NCBI GenBank assembly: GCA_045837725.1
Contig: JBEWZL010000126.1
Coordinates: 248,001-312,000 of the forward strand
Reading direction: 5' to 3'
DNA length: 64,000 bases
From: Vermamoeba vermiformis
Lineage: Eukaryota > Tubulinea > Echinamoebida
Shown here one piece after another: positions 1 to 13,123 of this stretch (the first letter of the stretch is position 1; each line of letters opens with the position of its first letter). Made by a program: the position numbers and the translations under genes. The notes under the pieces are model-generated. The model worked only from the letters and a program-made list of their open reading frames with translations, ran no database searches and was not told where the DNA came from.

Positions 1-1374
1 CCGCGACAAAAAATAAAACGAGAAACAAAAATGTCGCAAATTGAATATTAATAGGGAACCTAATAAAGAAAAAATGGTCAGCAGCTGGATCCACTCCACG
101 ACAAAACTTTAAATTCGTATTTAGAAGCTGTAATATAAATATTTTGCAATGCTATTCCTCGAGCAATAAAATATGAGGCGCTTCAGCGAAGCATAAAAAT
201 AGGAAAATTGGAAAAATAATTGGATCTGCTTAAAAAACGATCCACTGCGGTTACTACTGCCATACTATTGTTAATTATATTAGTATAATACGTACCAATA
301 CAAGGCAATGCCCATTTGAAGCTCCATATTCCAAAATTGATAGAAAAAGAAATAGACCGTCCTTAGAAGGCATTCTAATAAACACATAAACATGAATCCG
401 AATTGGAATGAAAATATCTTATGCCTATAATACAAATTATAATTAGTAAAGTCGACGGAGAAACCTTAACGGATCTGATTAATTTTTCGCTAGATTCGGT
501 TTAATTTGGGAAGATAGTTCTTTGGAAATTTAATTGTTGCGATAATTTGACTTCATAACATTCAATATAGCTATTAAATGTAATGCCAATAACGTCGGAT
601 AAATTTAAGCGCTTGTGGTCCAGATTGGATCTAATCCACCGGTTAAAATCAAGACCACGCAAATTTGTATTTGCATAATTTTGCTATTAATTAATTCACT
701 ATAATTAATTATCTTTACGCTTCCAATTCGCTAACAAGCATTTAAAAATTAAAATTAAATTTGTGATAGAATTGCTATTTCGTGTAGTACGATCCGTATC
801 AGCGTTTTGGCATTACTTCGCATACAAGCGAATATATTACTCCATAATTATTATGAATTAATGCGTGAAACAGTAAAATAACATACCTGAAGCAGATCAG
901 GCGCAAGATTTGCACTCCAATCACCACGGAGAGCACAAAATAACAAATGGATAATCCAAATGTAAAGCTCTCCACGGATATAGACTCCAATAGCCTAGTT
1001 GTGGTCATCGACGCATCTGCAACATTACAAAAAAGAGACAATTTTAGCCTACCATTTTAATCGTAAAATTCTACCGAAAATACCAACTGATACATATTTA
1101 CTCAGTACCTTAGGTACAGCTACACTACAAAGACTCAAGATGATTGTTCGTGAAACCTGGCAAATCCACCTGTGGACCGAGAAGCTTTACTTTCTGGCTG
1201 CTTTGGATTAGATAGGCTAATAATTTATTGATTAAATTATTTGCAATTGTGCTCTTTTCACTTAGGGTGAGCTCTCCGAGATCTGTGCACGAAAATTCCA
1301 TGGGACGCGTCATTGGTACCAATGACTGGTTCCAATGGCCCGCACCGACGAATAATTAATTGATTAGCTTCTTG
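1..1374. other. AT-rich region without a confident gene
   Basis: No convincing gene model. Stop codons are dense on both strands. The only gene-like piece is one candidate membrane exon on the minus strand (listed separately, 887-1016). A short plus-strand open stretch around 1265-1350 is preceded by an intron-like acceptor, but I could not extend it into a gene. From about 1375 the sequence becomes similar, in reverse orientation, to the DNA near 21250, so the promoter of gene A begins to be shared with copy B there. Confidence 0.5.
887..1016 (-). CDS. Candidate single exon of a membrane protein
   Basis: Reading the minus strand, a pyrimidine-rich stretch ending TTGCAG leads into an open frame of about 43 codons that stops at a GTATGT donor. 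The translation contains a strongly hydrophobic helix (ISVESFTFGLSICYFVLSVV continuing into IGVQILRL) followed by basic residues, which suggests one transmembrane segment of a multi-pass protein. I could not find flanking exons that continue the frame, so this may be the remnant of a lost gene or a chance open stretch. Confidence 0.25.
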
Positions 1375-4300
1375 GATGGAACGTTCAGCCACTATTGCTT
1401 ACATACTTTAAGTGACGGTATTATTTACGCGGACCCTAAAGCTTCCAGTAATGACATCCCGAAGAAAATTGTTGTGGATCGGTAAGAAAAATAAATTTAA
1501 AGTATTACTCGGAAAAATATTGACAAAATTATTTTAGGGTTGGTTGTCTTATTTAGCGGGTGTTACTCTCAGCTTCTTTCAGCACCACGCTTTGCAACAG
1601 AATTTGGCTCAAAACGACTTCTGAACAGCTACGCAACCATAAATCAACACTTAGAAATTGTTGAATATAATGCGGATTTATCAATTAGCTTCACACACCA
1701 GATTCAAGACGAACAAAGTGGTTGGTGGGATGTGGCGTCGTGTGATCACTATTATTTAACATTATCAAGCACACAAGATAACTTCATGACGTTAAATATA
1801 TTCACACTGCATAACAGCTCTGCCGAAGAGCTCAATCAAACAACAATCCCACTCAACGTTACAAGATCTGCACTGTAAGAGACAATAATTTACTTATTAA
1901 ATTCTAGTAATTTATTAATAGCGTATAATAATTATTTTAGGCTGCACATTGCAGTATCGCCCTCTGGAAGAAATTTTGTATTTTTGAATGGTTCGCACTT
2001 GCTCGTGTTCGAAGTTGACCTTCAGACCTTTAATTGGACCATAACTGCAGTAATATATTAATTTTAGAATATTATTCACACTACTTACACATTGTTCAGG
2101 AGGAGTCGGTCGTCAACTACCTCCAAACAATGAGAGTTGTCCCAATAATGTCCGACACGAAAATCAGCTTTGTGTTCAACTACACAAATCAATTCATTTA
2201 TAACTACAAAACTCATACTGCGACATCGCGAAGTCTGCCGTCTGATTGGGGGATTACCGCAATTGACACATACAACGACTACTGGGTCTACGCATCGAAC
2301 AAAAACATTCTTCTCGAAGATCCTGCTGGCAACTTACACACTTTTAATTATACCAGCATTATAGTACGTACGAAACTTGTTTATTCTTACAATACCCAGT
2401 GCTAACAATTAAAAGATAGTCGAGCACGTGTCCATACTTCCACCTCAACTTTGCACTTCTCCAGGCAGCATTGATGTGGCATTAACTTATGGCACTGTGA
2501 CACTTGGCACGCTCAATGCCACAACTCACCGTCTTGAAGTGTACAACAGCGTGCCAAGCAAATCATTAGGACTTGAATACAAAACACATATTAAAGATGG
2601 GAGTAACGAAGATGCACTAGGTGAAGGTACATTGGTCAATATTTCCACTTTGAGCGGTACTTGTCTCATTTTTGTTTGTCATTAGTGTTGTCGAACTTCA
2701 TGGTGGGACACAATGTCGTTTTGTTCCAAATATTTGATGCACAAAGAACAGTAGCACTTGCAGCTCCCTCAGCTCCTGGCAATCACTCTTGCAGCATGCA
2801 CCGTGGTGAAACACTAACTACTTTTTGGTGTAGCAATGGAGGCACAACTCCAACCAACTTCTGTCCACCAGGCACTTACCAGCCATCAAGTGGCTTCACT
2901 TCATGCTTGCTGTGTCCTGAAGGCACTTATCAACCACATGAAGGCTCCATTGACTGCTTGCCATGCAAAGACAAAGAGTACTGTCCACTGGGAACAGTTG
3001 CACCCAAAGTAATTTCAGAAGACTCTTTGAGCCAAGCAAAGTGGACTTTTCCAATCTCAGAAACAGCAACATCTTTTGAAGAGATTCTTCTCATGCTGAT
3101 GTTTGCATCTTCATTGGCTGCATCAAAATCCCCTCTTTTGTGGGGCTGGGTTGCCATCACTTCTGGTAAGTTTCTGGTACTCATTCTCAATACACTTTAA
3201 TAACCTCTTGTTTGTCAGCTTTGTTGCTTTCATTGCTTGTTCAGTACTTTGCTGGCATCAATCTTCATCAATGGCTTGCAAAGATTGACATCCACAAGAA
3301 AACAAGATACAAATCAAGACCCAAACCAAATGGAGGCTCCAAAATTGAAGCAGTGAAAGTTGAGTCGGTGTTTGGAGGCTATTTGACCCTTGTTGCAGCA
3401 TTCATCTTGTTGGTTGGATTGATCACAACAATCAGTTATGTGAGTGACTATCATCCACTTTTAGTTGGCCAAGACAACAATGCAACAGAACCATCAGAAA
3501 ACTCAGTTCGAACAGCATCAGTTCAAGACTACAATACACAATCAGAGGCATCAGAACTGGCCAATATTATCAAAGATAACTTGACTATGAACATCACCAT
3601 TGTCATGTACAACTTCCAATCATTTGTGTTTCCTGATGAAGGCCCATTGGGCCACCTTCCAACCATAACAAACTGCTATGATCAATATGGTGATGGCTGT
3701 ACCTTCCAAATTTCAGATCACCACAACAAAAGAGCTGCCACAGCTGATATAAAGATGCAAATGGATGGACCAATACGTTTCACTGAAGCAGATGTTACAA
3801 TAATAACTGCATGGGACAGCTATTTCACTTTTGCAACAGTTGAAGTGTCAGCATCATTCAGTGGTGATAAAAATGCTTCAACAAGGTTTGAACCATCAAA
3901 AGCAAAATATCTTGTTTTGCCAGGCAAGAACAAAGCACTGACAGGTAATGTCAATCAACATTACTTTAATTCTCACTAAATTTCTTTTTTTGAAGGACCA
4001 TTGCTGATTCCCATCACAATGACAGTGGTTGTGAGAGAGACAGAACTTGCTGATGAAGAGTTCAATCGCCATGGTTACATGTCATTTGTCAGTGATGAAG
4101 CCAAGCTTCACAACATGGGTCACTCAAGTGAAACATTTGCCAAAACAAATGAACCCCTTTCGTTTCAGTTCATGCTTCAATTGGACAACAACTGGCGATT
4201 GGAATCTGAACAACGAAGAGTAAAGGATTAACGATGATCTTCATTGCTTTTGTTTGTGACTAATACTTGTTTGTGTTAGTTTGGAGGAGTTGGAGCATTC

Positions 4301-4510
4301 TTTGCAGCACTTTTGGCGATTCTTGGTTTGTATGAAGTGACACTACTGGCGTCAGAACTTGCTCATCGTGTTTTCCACTCGATTGAGAAACGACACAAGA
4401 AACGAAGCAAGTATCAAAATATTGAAGATCCAACTAGTCTGTTGATCGTTAACGAAAAGGCAGAATAGTTCGATTTGAAAGATCAGTACGAACAAATAAA
4501 ATCATTTCAG
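1375..4510 (+). repeat. Left arm of a ~3.1 kb inverted duplication (copy A)
   Basis: This block matches 18100-21250 read on the other strand. The match covers about 75 bp of upstream DNA (shared GAACGTTCAGCCAC and GTGACGGTATT words), every exon, all eight introns in the same positions and phases, and the AATAAAATCATTT stretch after the stop. Because introns and flanks are shared, the copy arose by DNA duplication and not by reverse transcription. The arms face each other across about 13.6 kb holding seven other genes. Confidence 0.85.
1451..4468 (+). CDS. Multi-pass surface protein with ephrin-receptor-like Cys-rich module (gene A)
   Basis: Nine exons (1451-1481, 1538-1874, 1941-2049, 2100-2363, 2416-2626, 2686-3165, 3219-3944, 3996-4219, 4280-4468) join in frame to 856 codons. 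Residues 1-27 form a signal peptide (MTSRRKLLWIGLVVLFSG). A long extracellular part leads to paired modules of the form CPPGTYQPSSGF...C..C and CPEGTYQPHEGS...C..C, the pattern of the GCC2/GCC3 ephrin-receptor-like family. Hydrophobic helices follow (around EILLMLMFASSLAA, LLLSLLVQYFAG, LVAAFILLVGLI), then a second glycosylatable domain and a last helix (GVGAFFAALLAILGLYEV) with a short basic tail. It is probably a plasma-membrane sensor or adhesion protein; its ligand is unknown. The paralogue at 18134-21189 has the same exon plan but is disrupted, so A is the likely functional copy. Confidence 0.85.
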
Positions 4511-4610
4511 TCCCAAAATATCAGTTGTGGTCCCGATATGTCAACAACGTGATCGAACCAGGCTGTATTTTTTCGAAATTAATTTCATTGCCAAGGACAT
4601 AGACACGACA

Positions 4611-5299
4611 ATGCATAAACTAATTATTTTCATTATTATCGGATTTGTTTTAACGGCAGATGCGGTCCCAAAACTTGCCAATCAGTTCACAGCCACACTT
4701 GTTTCGCCTGATTTCGGAAAAATCGACGTATATTATGACGGAATATGGGAAATGTAAGCGAACGATTGATAACATAACCCTAAAACACGTTTGTTTAGAG
4801 AACGAGCGGATTTGTTCGTAGCAGGCCGCAACTACGTTACCAGCGTTATTGTTAACGAAGAAAGGGTAAAATTTTAAAACATTTTCTATGAGGTTCCTGA
4901 CTAACGACTACAAGGGCTGGATGGAAACTTGGGATAACAGAACGGATTCTCAATGTTTGGTCGGAACTCCTCGCTACGTCGATATTCAAGAATTATTGTT
5001 GAGCAACGCGATTTATCAAGGTCCTAATTATCTACCTAATGGTCAAGTTTGTCAAGCTTGGCTTTCTCAACAATCTCGCTGGCCGAGTAAGTGTTCGAAA
5101 CAAGATCCAGCGTAGATCAATCCTAATCTCATGTTCTATAGTTGTGGGCTCTTATATTTCATGTTATATTGGCAACATACCAAGCATGATTACTTACATT
5201 CCTGGATCTGGACTGCAAAATTCTACGTTTTACGTTACGTCATTCGTGCCCAGTGTTCAATCCAGCGAATTTGATCATCCTAAAAAATGCTTGAAATGA
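4611..5299 (+). CDS. Small secreted protein, unknown family
   Basis: Four exons (4611-4753, 4799-4865, 4915-5086, 5142-5299) give 179 residues in one frame. The start at 4611 is chosen because it begins a clear signal peptide (MHKLIIFIIIGFVLTADAVP); an in-frame ATG at 4527 would bury that peptide. The mature part has only about four cysteines, several N-glycosylation sites (NRT, NST) and no motif that I recognise. The third intron is supported by a GACTAACGAC branch-like element. An AATAAA-like signal follows at about 5320. It lies directly behind gene A on the same strand with its own start. It may be a secreted effector, but that is a guess. Confidence 0.7.
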
Positions 5300-5412
5300 C
5301 ATTGGCCATCTATATAAGTAATAAAGCGTTAATAGTAAAAGATTTGCTATTTATCTACGAGTTCCAGGGTTGGATCCGATCCCGACCCTGAAACTTTTCG
5401 AGCCATTCGAAA

Positions 5413-8400
5413 TTAATGAATGGCTTGTGTTACGCTTTCAACGCGCTTAATCAACTCTTCAACAGGCAAGTTAAGCTCTCGGGCAATTTCTTCCATTTTT
5501 TCTTTGGACAGATCCAAAAATCCTTCGATCAAATCTCCGTCAATGAAATTTCGTGCCGTGGAAGTCTTATGCTCGTTAGAGAATGATCGCCATTGCTCGT
5601 GTGAGAAGCCTCCGACGCCCTTAATGACCTTATTCATCTTCTCTTGCAACACGCTGAAAAATTGGTATTTGTCTTCAGGCAACGAAGCAATCACACCGAC
5701 AACGCCGTTCACTGTGCCGAACAACATTGTGGGCAAATTAGCATTTTCACTGTCTGGCAACTTCATCACAAGCGATCCTATAATTGGGCATCAATATTTT
5801 GTCAATTAAAAATTTTTTGCAACTGTGGATCTCGACAACTATTTCTCATTACTATAAAAGGAAAGTGATGCTTACCGTGTCTGAATCTGTTCACGAACTC
5901 GCCGAGATGGAATTCACCGACAACTTCTAATCGGCCTCGATCTTCTTCAGTAGCAGCGTCGCTGTTCTTGCGCACGGTGAACAAATTGAACGAGTTTTCG
6001 CCTCCAATGTAAGTGTCATCATCAATCATCTAAATACATATCATTAGTTATATGCATATTAAACATTAGTGCCCGACACCTACTTCTACAGCAGTCATCC
6101 AGTTGGGGTTATAATCACGTGCCAGTTCTTCAATGACACCGTCAACAGGCTTGTACACCAACAATGAAATTGACTTCATCAAATCTCCCACGACAATAAA
6201 ATCACCACGGCTAGCCAAATAGAGAGCCAAAATGTGTCCAGGGTGATCGCACTCCAAAGCAAGTTCTTTCATGCCATCTTCAGTCGTGCTCCATTTGTGC
6301 AATTGAACCTTCGAATTGACACCTGCCAACAACTTGCCGTTGAAAGCAGACAACGAGTAAATAGCGCCCTTAGCCTCGGCCTCAGTAACAAGCACCAATT
6401 TCTAAATAAACACGGGTCAGCGTAGGTTTCATTAACAAGATCCAAAAGCGACTTAAGCCTCACCTGCTCGGACACACGGAACACCAAGAATCGTCCCTTT
6501 GAAGGCTCGTTTTCGTTGGGATAAGCGAAGGCTGTTCCGACGACAAAGTAGTGCTCAGTATCGTTGCTAAATTGCATGTTGATCAACGAACAAGCGTTCT
6601 CGTAAGTATCCAACTTGTATCGGTCCAAAACTGATACAATGTGTTAATACTAATCCATAATTACGTTTGCAAATGGCGCTAATTACCTTCAAACGTTTGA
6701 TCATCCAAAATCTTAACGTAGTTGGTTTCAACTTCTTCGCCGTTCTCGTCAACAGCGTACTTAATGGTAACTAAGCCAAAAGTTCTGGTGCTCTCTTGAT
6801 GCGCAATTCGGCGCGGCATTTCGCCGAGAGGAACAGTGCGAATATGAAGCTTTTGGATCTCGTCGATAGTGCCAATAGTCAACGAGTTTTCGGTGGCCAA
6901 AGCCAAACTGTCTGGGAAACTATCGCAGTTAAATTCTGCCATGTAGTTAACTTCCTATAATTAGAAGTACATTAGAATATGATATTTAACAGTTTTTCCA
7001 TATTAGGACGTACCTTCAAGTTAACGTTGCTGTACAAAAGTTTCTTGTTGTGGCTGTAAATGACGGTCGGTCTATCTGAGCAAGCGAAGACGTGGCTTTG
7101 GCCCTTAGATACAAATGTTCGCAGAATAACAGGCTGCGTGCCCAATGAAACCTTCTTTCTGTTGCTCAGTGCGCCCGAGTTCTTAAATAATCAGCATTAA
7201 TTACGGCTTCCACAGAGGTCATCACAACTTACCAAGTCAAGCGTGAAATTGAATAAATGACCGTCACCAAGTGCTACCAACAAGTAGTTGACTCCTTCAA
7301 ATGAAGCAAAAAGAACTGAACGAGGAATGATTTCTCCGCCCAACAACTCTTTGCTGATCTCTTGCAAGTTCGGGACTCTCAAGACACGAACACTGATGTC
7401 AGTCCACAAGCCAACAGCGCACAATGTAGCGGTCTCGTTGCCTTCGCCAGCAGGGTCGATATTCACGCACGAAATTTCGTGAGGCATTTCAGCTTGGCTG
7501 ACAGCTTTGATCTTGTTGCCATCGATCTCCAAGTAGTGCAACTTCTTGCCACCAACGGCTAAGAGAATCTGCTTCGAGTTGCACGCGCACACGTTGATAG
7601 TTTGGTCGCCAGGAGGGGTCCACTTGTCAACCAATTTCTGTTGTGTGGCATCGACAAGGAAGACTGACTTGCCAGTGACTTGAATAAACTGGTTGTTGAT
7701 GACGTTACCAGCGTAAATGGTTTGTTGAGTGTGTTCAAATCCACCAATCTCAGTCTCGTCCAGTTCTTCACCAGCCATACCCAAGACACGGCTTTCACCA
7801 ACGAACGCGACGATCAAGTACTTCTCGTATTGAGCGCCAGGGTGCAGGATTAACGGACCAAATGCCTTTGATACCATCGAGCTCGATAGCAGCGTGTTCA
7901 TTAATACCAATGCCATTACGAACGACGCGAAGAGATCCGTCCTTGAATGCGCCAGAGCACGTGACGACTTGTCCCTTTTGAGAGCGTTAGTGACTTGCCC
8001 GCGTGCTTCAGGGTCTGTCCTAGAAAGTACTTACTTGTCCTTGTCGTTCCAAATCAACAACGGTAAAGTCGACAATAGGACCCAAGTTCGGGAATGTGTC
8101 AACGAGGTCGATGTATTGTCCTAATAAAGTGTGAGAACGGCGATTACTATATTAGGAAAGTGCAATACATACCAGTTTCTTTGTCTTTATCAGAACGCAA
8201 TTTAATGACTTGAGAGTCACCGAACGTCGAACCAACGAATGCAAATCCGTTGTCCAAGTAGTTCAATGTTGAAGGACACGAGCACTATAAGAGCGATAAT
8301 AAGTGCCTGCTATGTAAAAATATTCAAAGTACGTACCTCGCCGATAACTTCCAACTTCAGATCTGACACTCTTTGACCATCGTTGGTCAGCACAAGGACG

Positions 8401-9849
8401 TAAATTCGTCCCAAGTGATCGCCAAGCAAGTAACGAGATCCGTTGGGATCGATACGACCTGCAGCCTTCATAATTGTAGTCTTGATGGCAGTCGATTTGA
8501 AGTGCGTGCCACTGTGATACGTGATAGTCTGTTCACCAACAATAATAGCACCACCTTAAGACTAGTGAGTACTATCGTATATATATAATGATAGGCGCAG
8601 TACTTACCAAGAGGCTTTGGCACAGCGATCAACATTGAAGATCCGCCCTCGACATTGGACAAACTCCAGGGTCCGTCGACAAACTCCTTATCCTTCAAAT
8701 TCACTTCGTATGTTTTAACGTGTCTAGTCTCCTTCGTATCTTGATACAATAATGCTATGGTAGGACGAGCACAGCCGTGCAAGAATTTCATGTCAATTAC
8801 CTAAAGACCATTGTTAATATACTATCATATACAATATTTCACGCAATGATAATACTAGTTAGAATAAATAAATTGAGGCAATAAAAGACGTACTGTTAAT
8901 TCTTCTAATCGCATGTTGTAAGCTTCGTGCAATTGTCCCTTCTCGTCAATAGGAATGACTTTGAACAATCCGTCGTACATGTGCAAACCAATTAATCGAC
9001 ACTCGGGGTCAATGATGCTAATTGGACCACTATCAGAGGGTCGTCCAATACGGTCTTGCACGTCACCATTGGCTCTAAGTAGTCGTGTCAGAGTATTCGA
9101 AAAATTTTCTAATTTGCTTTCGAGAGTCAAAAGAATAATTTTTAATAATTAACAAATTATGCATTTAAAAATAGCCCTCAAATGCTCTAGAATAAGGGGC
9201 AAGCACCCGAAATAAAATTATCGATCCAAAAAAAAATTGAGTCTAATTACTCAAATACTTCGTAAATATGCTCTTTAAACGTACCTTGTAATAATCTCTC
9301 CCCTTTCTGCGTCATAAGCCAAAATACAGAATTTATATCGTTCAGTCAAAATAAACAAAAGATCTTGCTTCTCGCCCTAAATTAAGCTGCATAAATAAAC
9401 TGCATATTGGTTTATATTAAATTTTAATTTGATTATAAAATTATTTTAATATTTGTGGAGACGGCAGGTAATTTTTTGTGTAGATCCGCCCGCGCTCACG
9501 AGACATATTTAATGATTCATAAATAACATACCTTTGGTCTGAACAATTCCATATTTGCTATTCTACCATAAATTCCCACATCTAACATTGGCTGTAAGCC
9601 TTCTGGGGTCATCATGTGAATCTCGATCCTTGTACATTTGCTGTATGGTTTTAAATAATATTAATAATTACCCCAACGTGCACACAATATAATGGCGTAA
9701 TAATATAGCATTAAATTATTTTTCTGCAATATATTTCGAAATTCTGAATACCTAATAATCAGATTGAGATCTGTAGGGCTCGTGAAATTACCAACAAGCG
9801 AGTGAGATACCGCCGTTGGCTTGTTTGCTGTAACTACGTAATTCCACAT
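5413..9849 (-). CDS. DDB1: DDB1, CRL4 ubiquitin-ligase adaptor (one frame interruption)
   Basis: Damaged-DNA-binding protein 1, the triple beta-propeller adaptor that links CUL4 to substrate receptors, is recognised along its whole length. The start codon at 9849 opens with [14 protein letters not shown], the usual DDB1 N-terminus. Further anchors are [102 protein letters not shown] and the C-terminal [16 protein letters not shown] and [15 protein letters not shown]. More than a dozen short introns interrupt it. At about 7838-7843 (codons GCA CCC TGG) one extra base moves the frame between [12 protein letters not shown] and [14 protein letters not shown]. Both sides are highly conserved, so this is an assembly error, a recent mutation or, least likely, recoding. 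It is the only copy here that looks like the orthologue; two diverged relatives lie at 51.7-61.9 kb. Confidence 0.95.
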
Positions 9850-10086
9850 CACTCTAAAAATTGAAGTCTCTGATCCTGTGTGATGACTGAAAATAAGAAA
9901 AATTTTTCGTGCAGCATCAATTTTACCTCTTGAGCGCCGAGAATATGACATAAGGTGATATACGAAACTGCAACAAACGCAATGTTCCTCATAGATGTGC
10001 GAAGTCTGTGTACAGATCTGAGCTTGAGCTACTGTATTGTGGCGGCTAATTCTATTTACTGTAACACTACATTTCATATTTACAAA

Positions 10087-11455
10087 TTACTTGGTTTTAC
10101 TCAACAACCCCAATCTTTGAATGGCTTGGTATTGCTCAGGAATCTCCATCAACGCGGCTGTCGCAAACGCAAGAGGGTCGTTGTCGTACCTCGTCAAGAT
10201 CTGATGGTAATTGACAAATTGGAACTATAGCACAATATTAGTAAATTGTATATAAGACGTTGTGGATAACAATGGAACTTACGTTATCAAACTTTCGTTG
10301 AGGCAATTCATCGTCGAACTAATATAATATCTATGGTTAGTTACTATTACCTTAAAAGGAAATATTAAGGATCAAATCTACCTCTTCCATTCGCTCCCAA
10401 GGGCCATCACCAACACCAACGGTAATAATCGATAAAGGATAGTTGCTGGCTTCGACAATGGCTCGTCGAGTTGCTTCTTCGTCCGTCACTGAAGAATGAA
10501 GGTTATAAAACTAATTTTATCACCTAATTAGGAAAGTTTGTTACCTTGTCCATCGGCAATAATAACGAGGATATGATACTGAAATAGAGTAGAGTTAGAT
10601 AGTGTCAAAATGTCTATACTAGTGCCTTCAACTTACTGATCGAGTCTCACGAACGATGCTAATGGCTTCGTAGATAATGGGCGCGAAAGAAGTCGGTCCT
10701 GAAAGTTGGATGTGGGGCACGATTTCGCCGTAGCGTTGCAAGATCTCTGTTTGGAAGCGATAATTAGTACATATCGGTTTGACTGATGCAAATTACTGCA
10801 ATTACCATTCAATCCATTGCACGGTCTATTAGGATAGAAGGGGAACACTCGTTTGTCGGTTGTCGTGACGTCACCAAATCCATAGACAGGGATCTGCTCC
10901 CAAATAGTTATAACGAGCTCAGTATCGTATGATTGGCGATGGTCTATACCTGTTTATCTTCATCGAAAGGCTCTAAGCTCTTCGAAATGACCTGAATAAC
11001 GCTTTGGTACGGATTCAACTTGTTCGGCAGCAATGCATGCATGCTCATCGGTCCAAAAGTTTTCGCCCCACTCCATTCGTTTGATTTTGTAAAATCAATA
11101 CCTAAACATAGCTGTTAAACTACAGTCGCGTTGAGAAATTTGGCTCGTACCAATGATCAGATTCGAACTTTCCAAACCAGCTTTTCTTAATCCAGCCGTA
11201 AGCTCATCAAAATTTTTGTATTGATTTTCTATAACGTTATTCGTTAGTTAGCACGTCGCACGAAGTGTTTCGATGGAATTCTCGAATTTCAATAATTCAA
11301 TTTAAAAAAAGCACTCCTTATTTCGGCTGCTGCATTCAAACCGTTAAATTGGGTATGATCTTACCAATTTTCTTAAATGTGGGCGACTTCTTTTTCTTGC
11401 TGGAGAAGATCAGCAACAAAATTACGCCAATAAATATTATAGTGAACCACGACAT
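10087..11455 (-). CDS. Membrane-anchored copine-type vWA protein (RGLG/copine family)
   Basis: The start at 11455 gives [20 protein letters not shown], an N-terminal membrane anchor with a basic stop-transfer run. After one intron the copine vWA domain begins: [20 protein letters not shown], then [13 protein letters not shown] (metal-site D-x-T-x-S), [58 protein letters not shown] and [18 protein letters not shown]. This is the domain shared by copines and the plant RGLG ubiquitin ligases. I see neither C2 domains upstream nor a RING finger downstream; the protein ends shortly after the vWA domain ([13 protein letters not shown]). It is therefore a stand-alone anchored copine domain, probably a Ca/Mg-dependent binding module at a membrane. 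Its 3' end is about 240 bp from the start codon of DDB1, on the same strand. Confidence 0.85.
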
Positions 11456-11469
11456 TGAAACTCTCGATT

Positions 11470-12770
11470 AATATTTCTATTGATATGCAATGTGCTACGA
11501 TGCACGGTTTGAAACACAAAAACGGCAATAAATCGCTATTTAAGCGAAATTTTTTCGGTGACGTGTCTCAGCAGAAAAAAAGGCCACGTAGGCAATGAAA
11601 GTTTGCAAGAATTCTAATCAAGGTTTGATTGTAAGCGAGATATTCTCGGGAAAGAATTTACGGATGCACACGGACGAGAATAAGAACAAGTTAGTTTCTA
11701 GCCGGTAATACCAAATACGGACACGGCAACTGCATAAGATTCCTATAAAAATAACGTGCACAGTATTATATTCGGGAATAATAGGGTCAGAAATCACTTA
11801 GAGGCGGGTCGTTCGATCGAGATCCAAGTTTCTTTAGATAGAACAATTAAGCTGAAGCTCTTCGGACGAGGCACCAAATCATTAGTGATTGGACAATTAA
11901 AATTTGTTATCTCGGCCACATAAGTTGTGCCTATACGTCCCTATTAAATTTTGGCGCCGGGAAGATCAGGTTTGAAAGAAAGGCTTCGAGGCTTCGGGGA
12001 CATTCTAGTGAACCTCATTACGTAAAGCTGTAATACCATGTATCTTAATTGCCTTAAGATGGCTTTTAAGCAATACTATAGATGAAAGAGTTTCGTACGG
12101 TTTTTCTGCAGATGCAAAGTCCGAACTTGGATCGCAACACAAAACACTCGCGACAGCTAAAGAAGGAAATTTAAGTGACTCACTTGCCTGTTGAGCGAGT
12201 ACACTAGCAAATATAAGTATACTTACGAGCAAACATGAGCTATTGGAGAAATAAGAATTGATCCTGTGGCTGACAAACGGCAAGGAATAGCGTCCACGTC
12301 TGTTGACACTAGGAATACAAGTATTTAGCAGAAATTACAATGAAAAGACGAGGAAGATGTAGCTTAAGCCCGTTTTGGACTGTCTCATGTCCAGGCCCTG
12401 AGATCTCTCGTGTTTGTCAGAGCAAATAAAGAGAAATTAAAAATTGCCAAAACTGTTCTGCAGCGGTCTTAAATTCATTATAAAATTGTTACGCAACATA
12501 ATGCAACAAGTAGTCACTACAGCAATCTCTATTCAAAACCAAAAGACATCCAAAAGGTACGTCAAATAATATTTGGCCGCTTATAGAAGTATTTGCAGAC
12601 TCTAGGCATCGTCACATCATTTTTAGCGAGTTTATAATTCATACAATATATTATTAAATATAATAATGCATAAAGAATCAAAATAAGACCGTTACCTTGG
12701 ATTCGGAAAATAATTCTGATCAGCCCAACTAAATCCTTTCGAGTAAACTCGCGGAAACAAAGCTCCTCCG
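11470..12770. other. 1.3 kb stretch with no supported gene
   Basis: AT-rich, many stops. A minus-strand open stretch (12005-12283) contains an intron-like segment near 12192-12231 and a hydrophobic start, but the rest has no recognisable content and no good flanking signals. The two divergent genes on either side (copine-type on the minus strand, acidic protein on the plus strand) imply that their promoters lie here; I see no defined motif. Confidence 0.4.
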
Positions 12771-13123
12771 CGTTTGCCGAGAACGGAGGCTATTCTAATA
12801 ATCGTATTCTTTGGTTTTTCCCGTTTGGCCGCAGTTTTGCCAGTCAAAAAACTTTCAGATTCAAATTTTGACGAGCAAAAATCTGTGGCTGGAAACGACG
12901 CGAAAACAAAATTTACTCTTTTCGAGTCTGCAAACAAACTCTTTACCACTATTAGTTTTTATTATGCACCTTTCACCAACCAGTTCTATTTCAGTCGCCG
13001 GAAATACAGCCTATTACATCATTCCCGCCAGTTTTTCATTCTGTATCTGTCACCAACAACAACAAGATCTCGACCTCAACGACAATAGCTATTAATTGCA
13101 CCAGCACGCAATACAAAGACAAT

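Noticed and set aside
4527-4610. Longer N-terminus for the small secreted protein from an upstream ATG
   Set aside because: It would put 28 polar residues before an excellent signal peptide that starts at 4611.
5420-5868. Plus-strand open stretches opposite the DDB1 C-terminus
   Set aside because: They are mirror frames of a strongly conserved coding exon; the same applies to open stretches opposite AGXT, SulP, the 2OG oxygenase and the Kelch genes.
12005-12283. Minus-strand open stretch of 92 codons with a hydrophobic start
   Set aside because: It includes a segment that looks like an intron (GTAAGT...CAACAG), no homology is recognised, and no neighbouring exon continues it.
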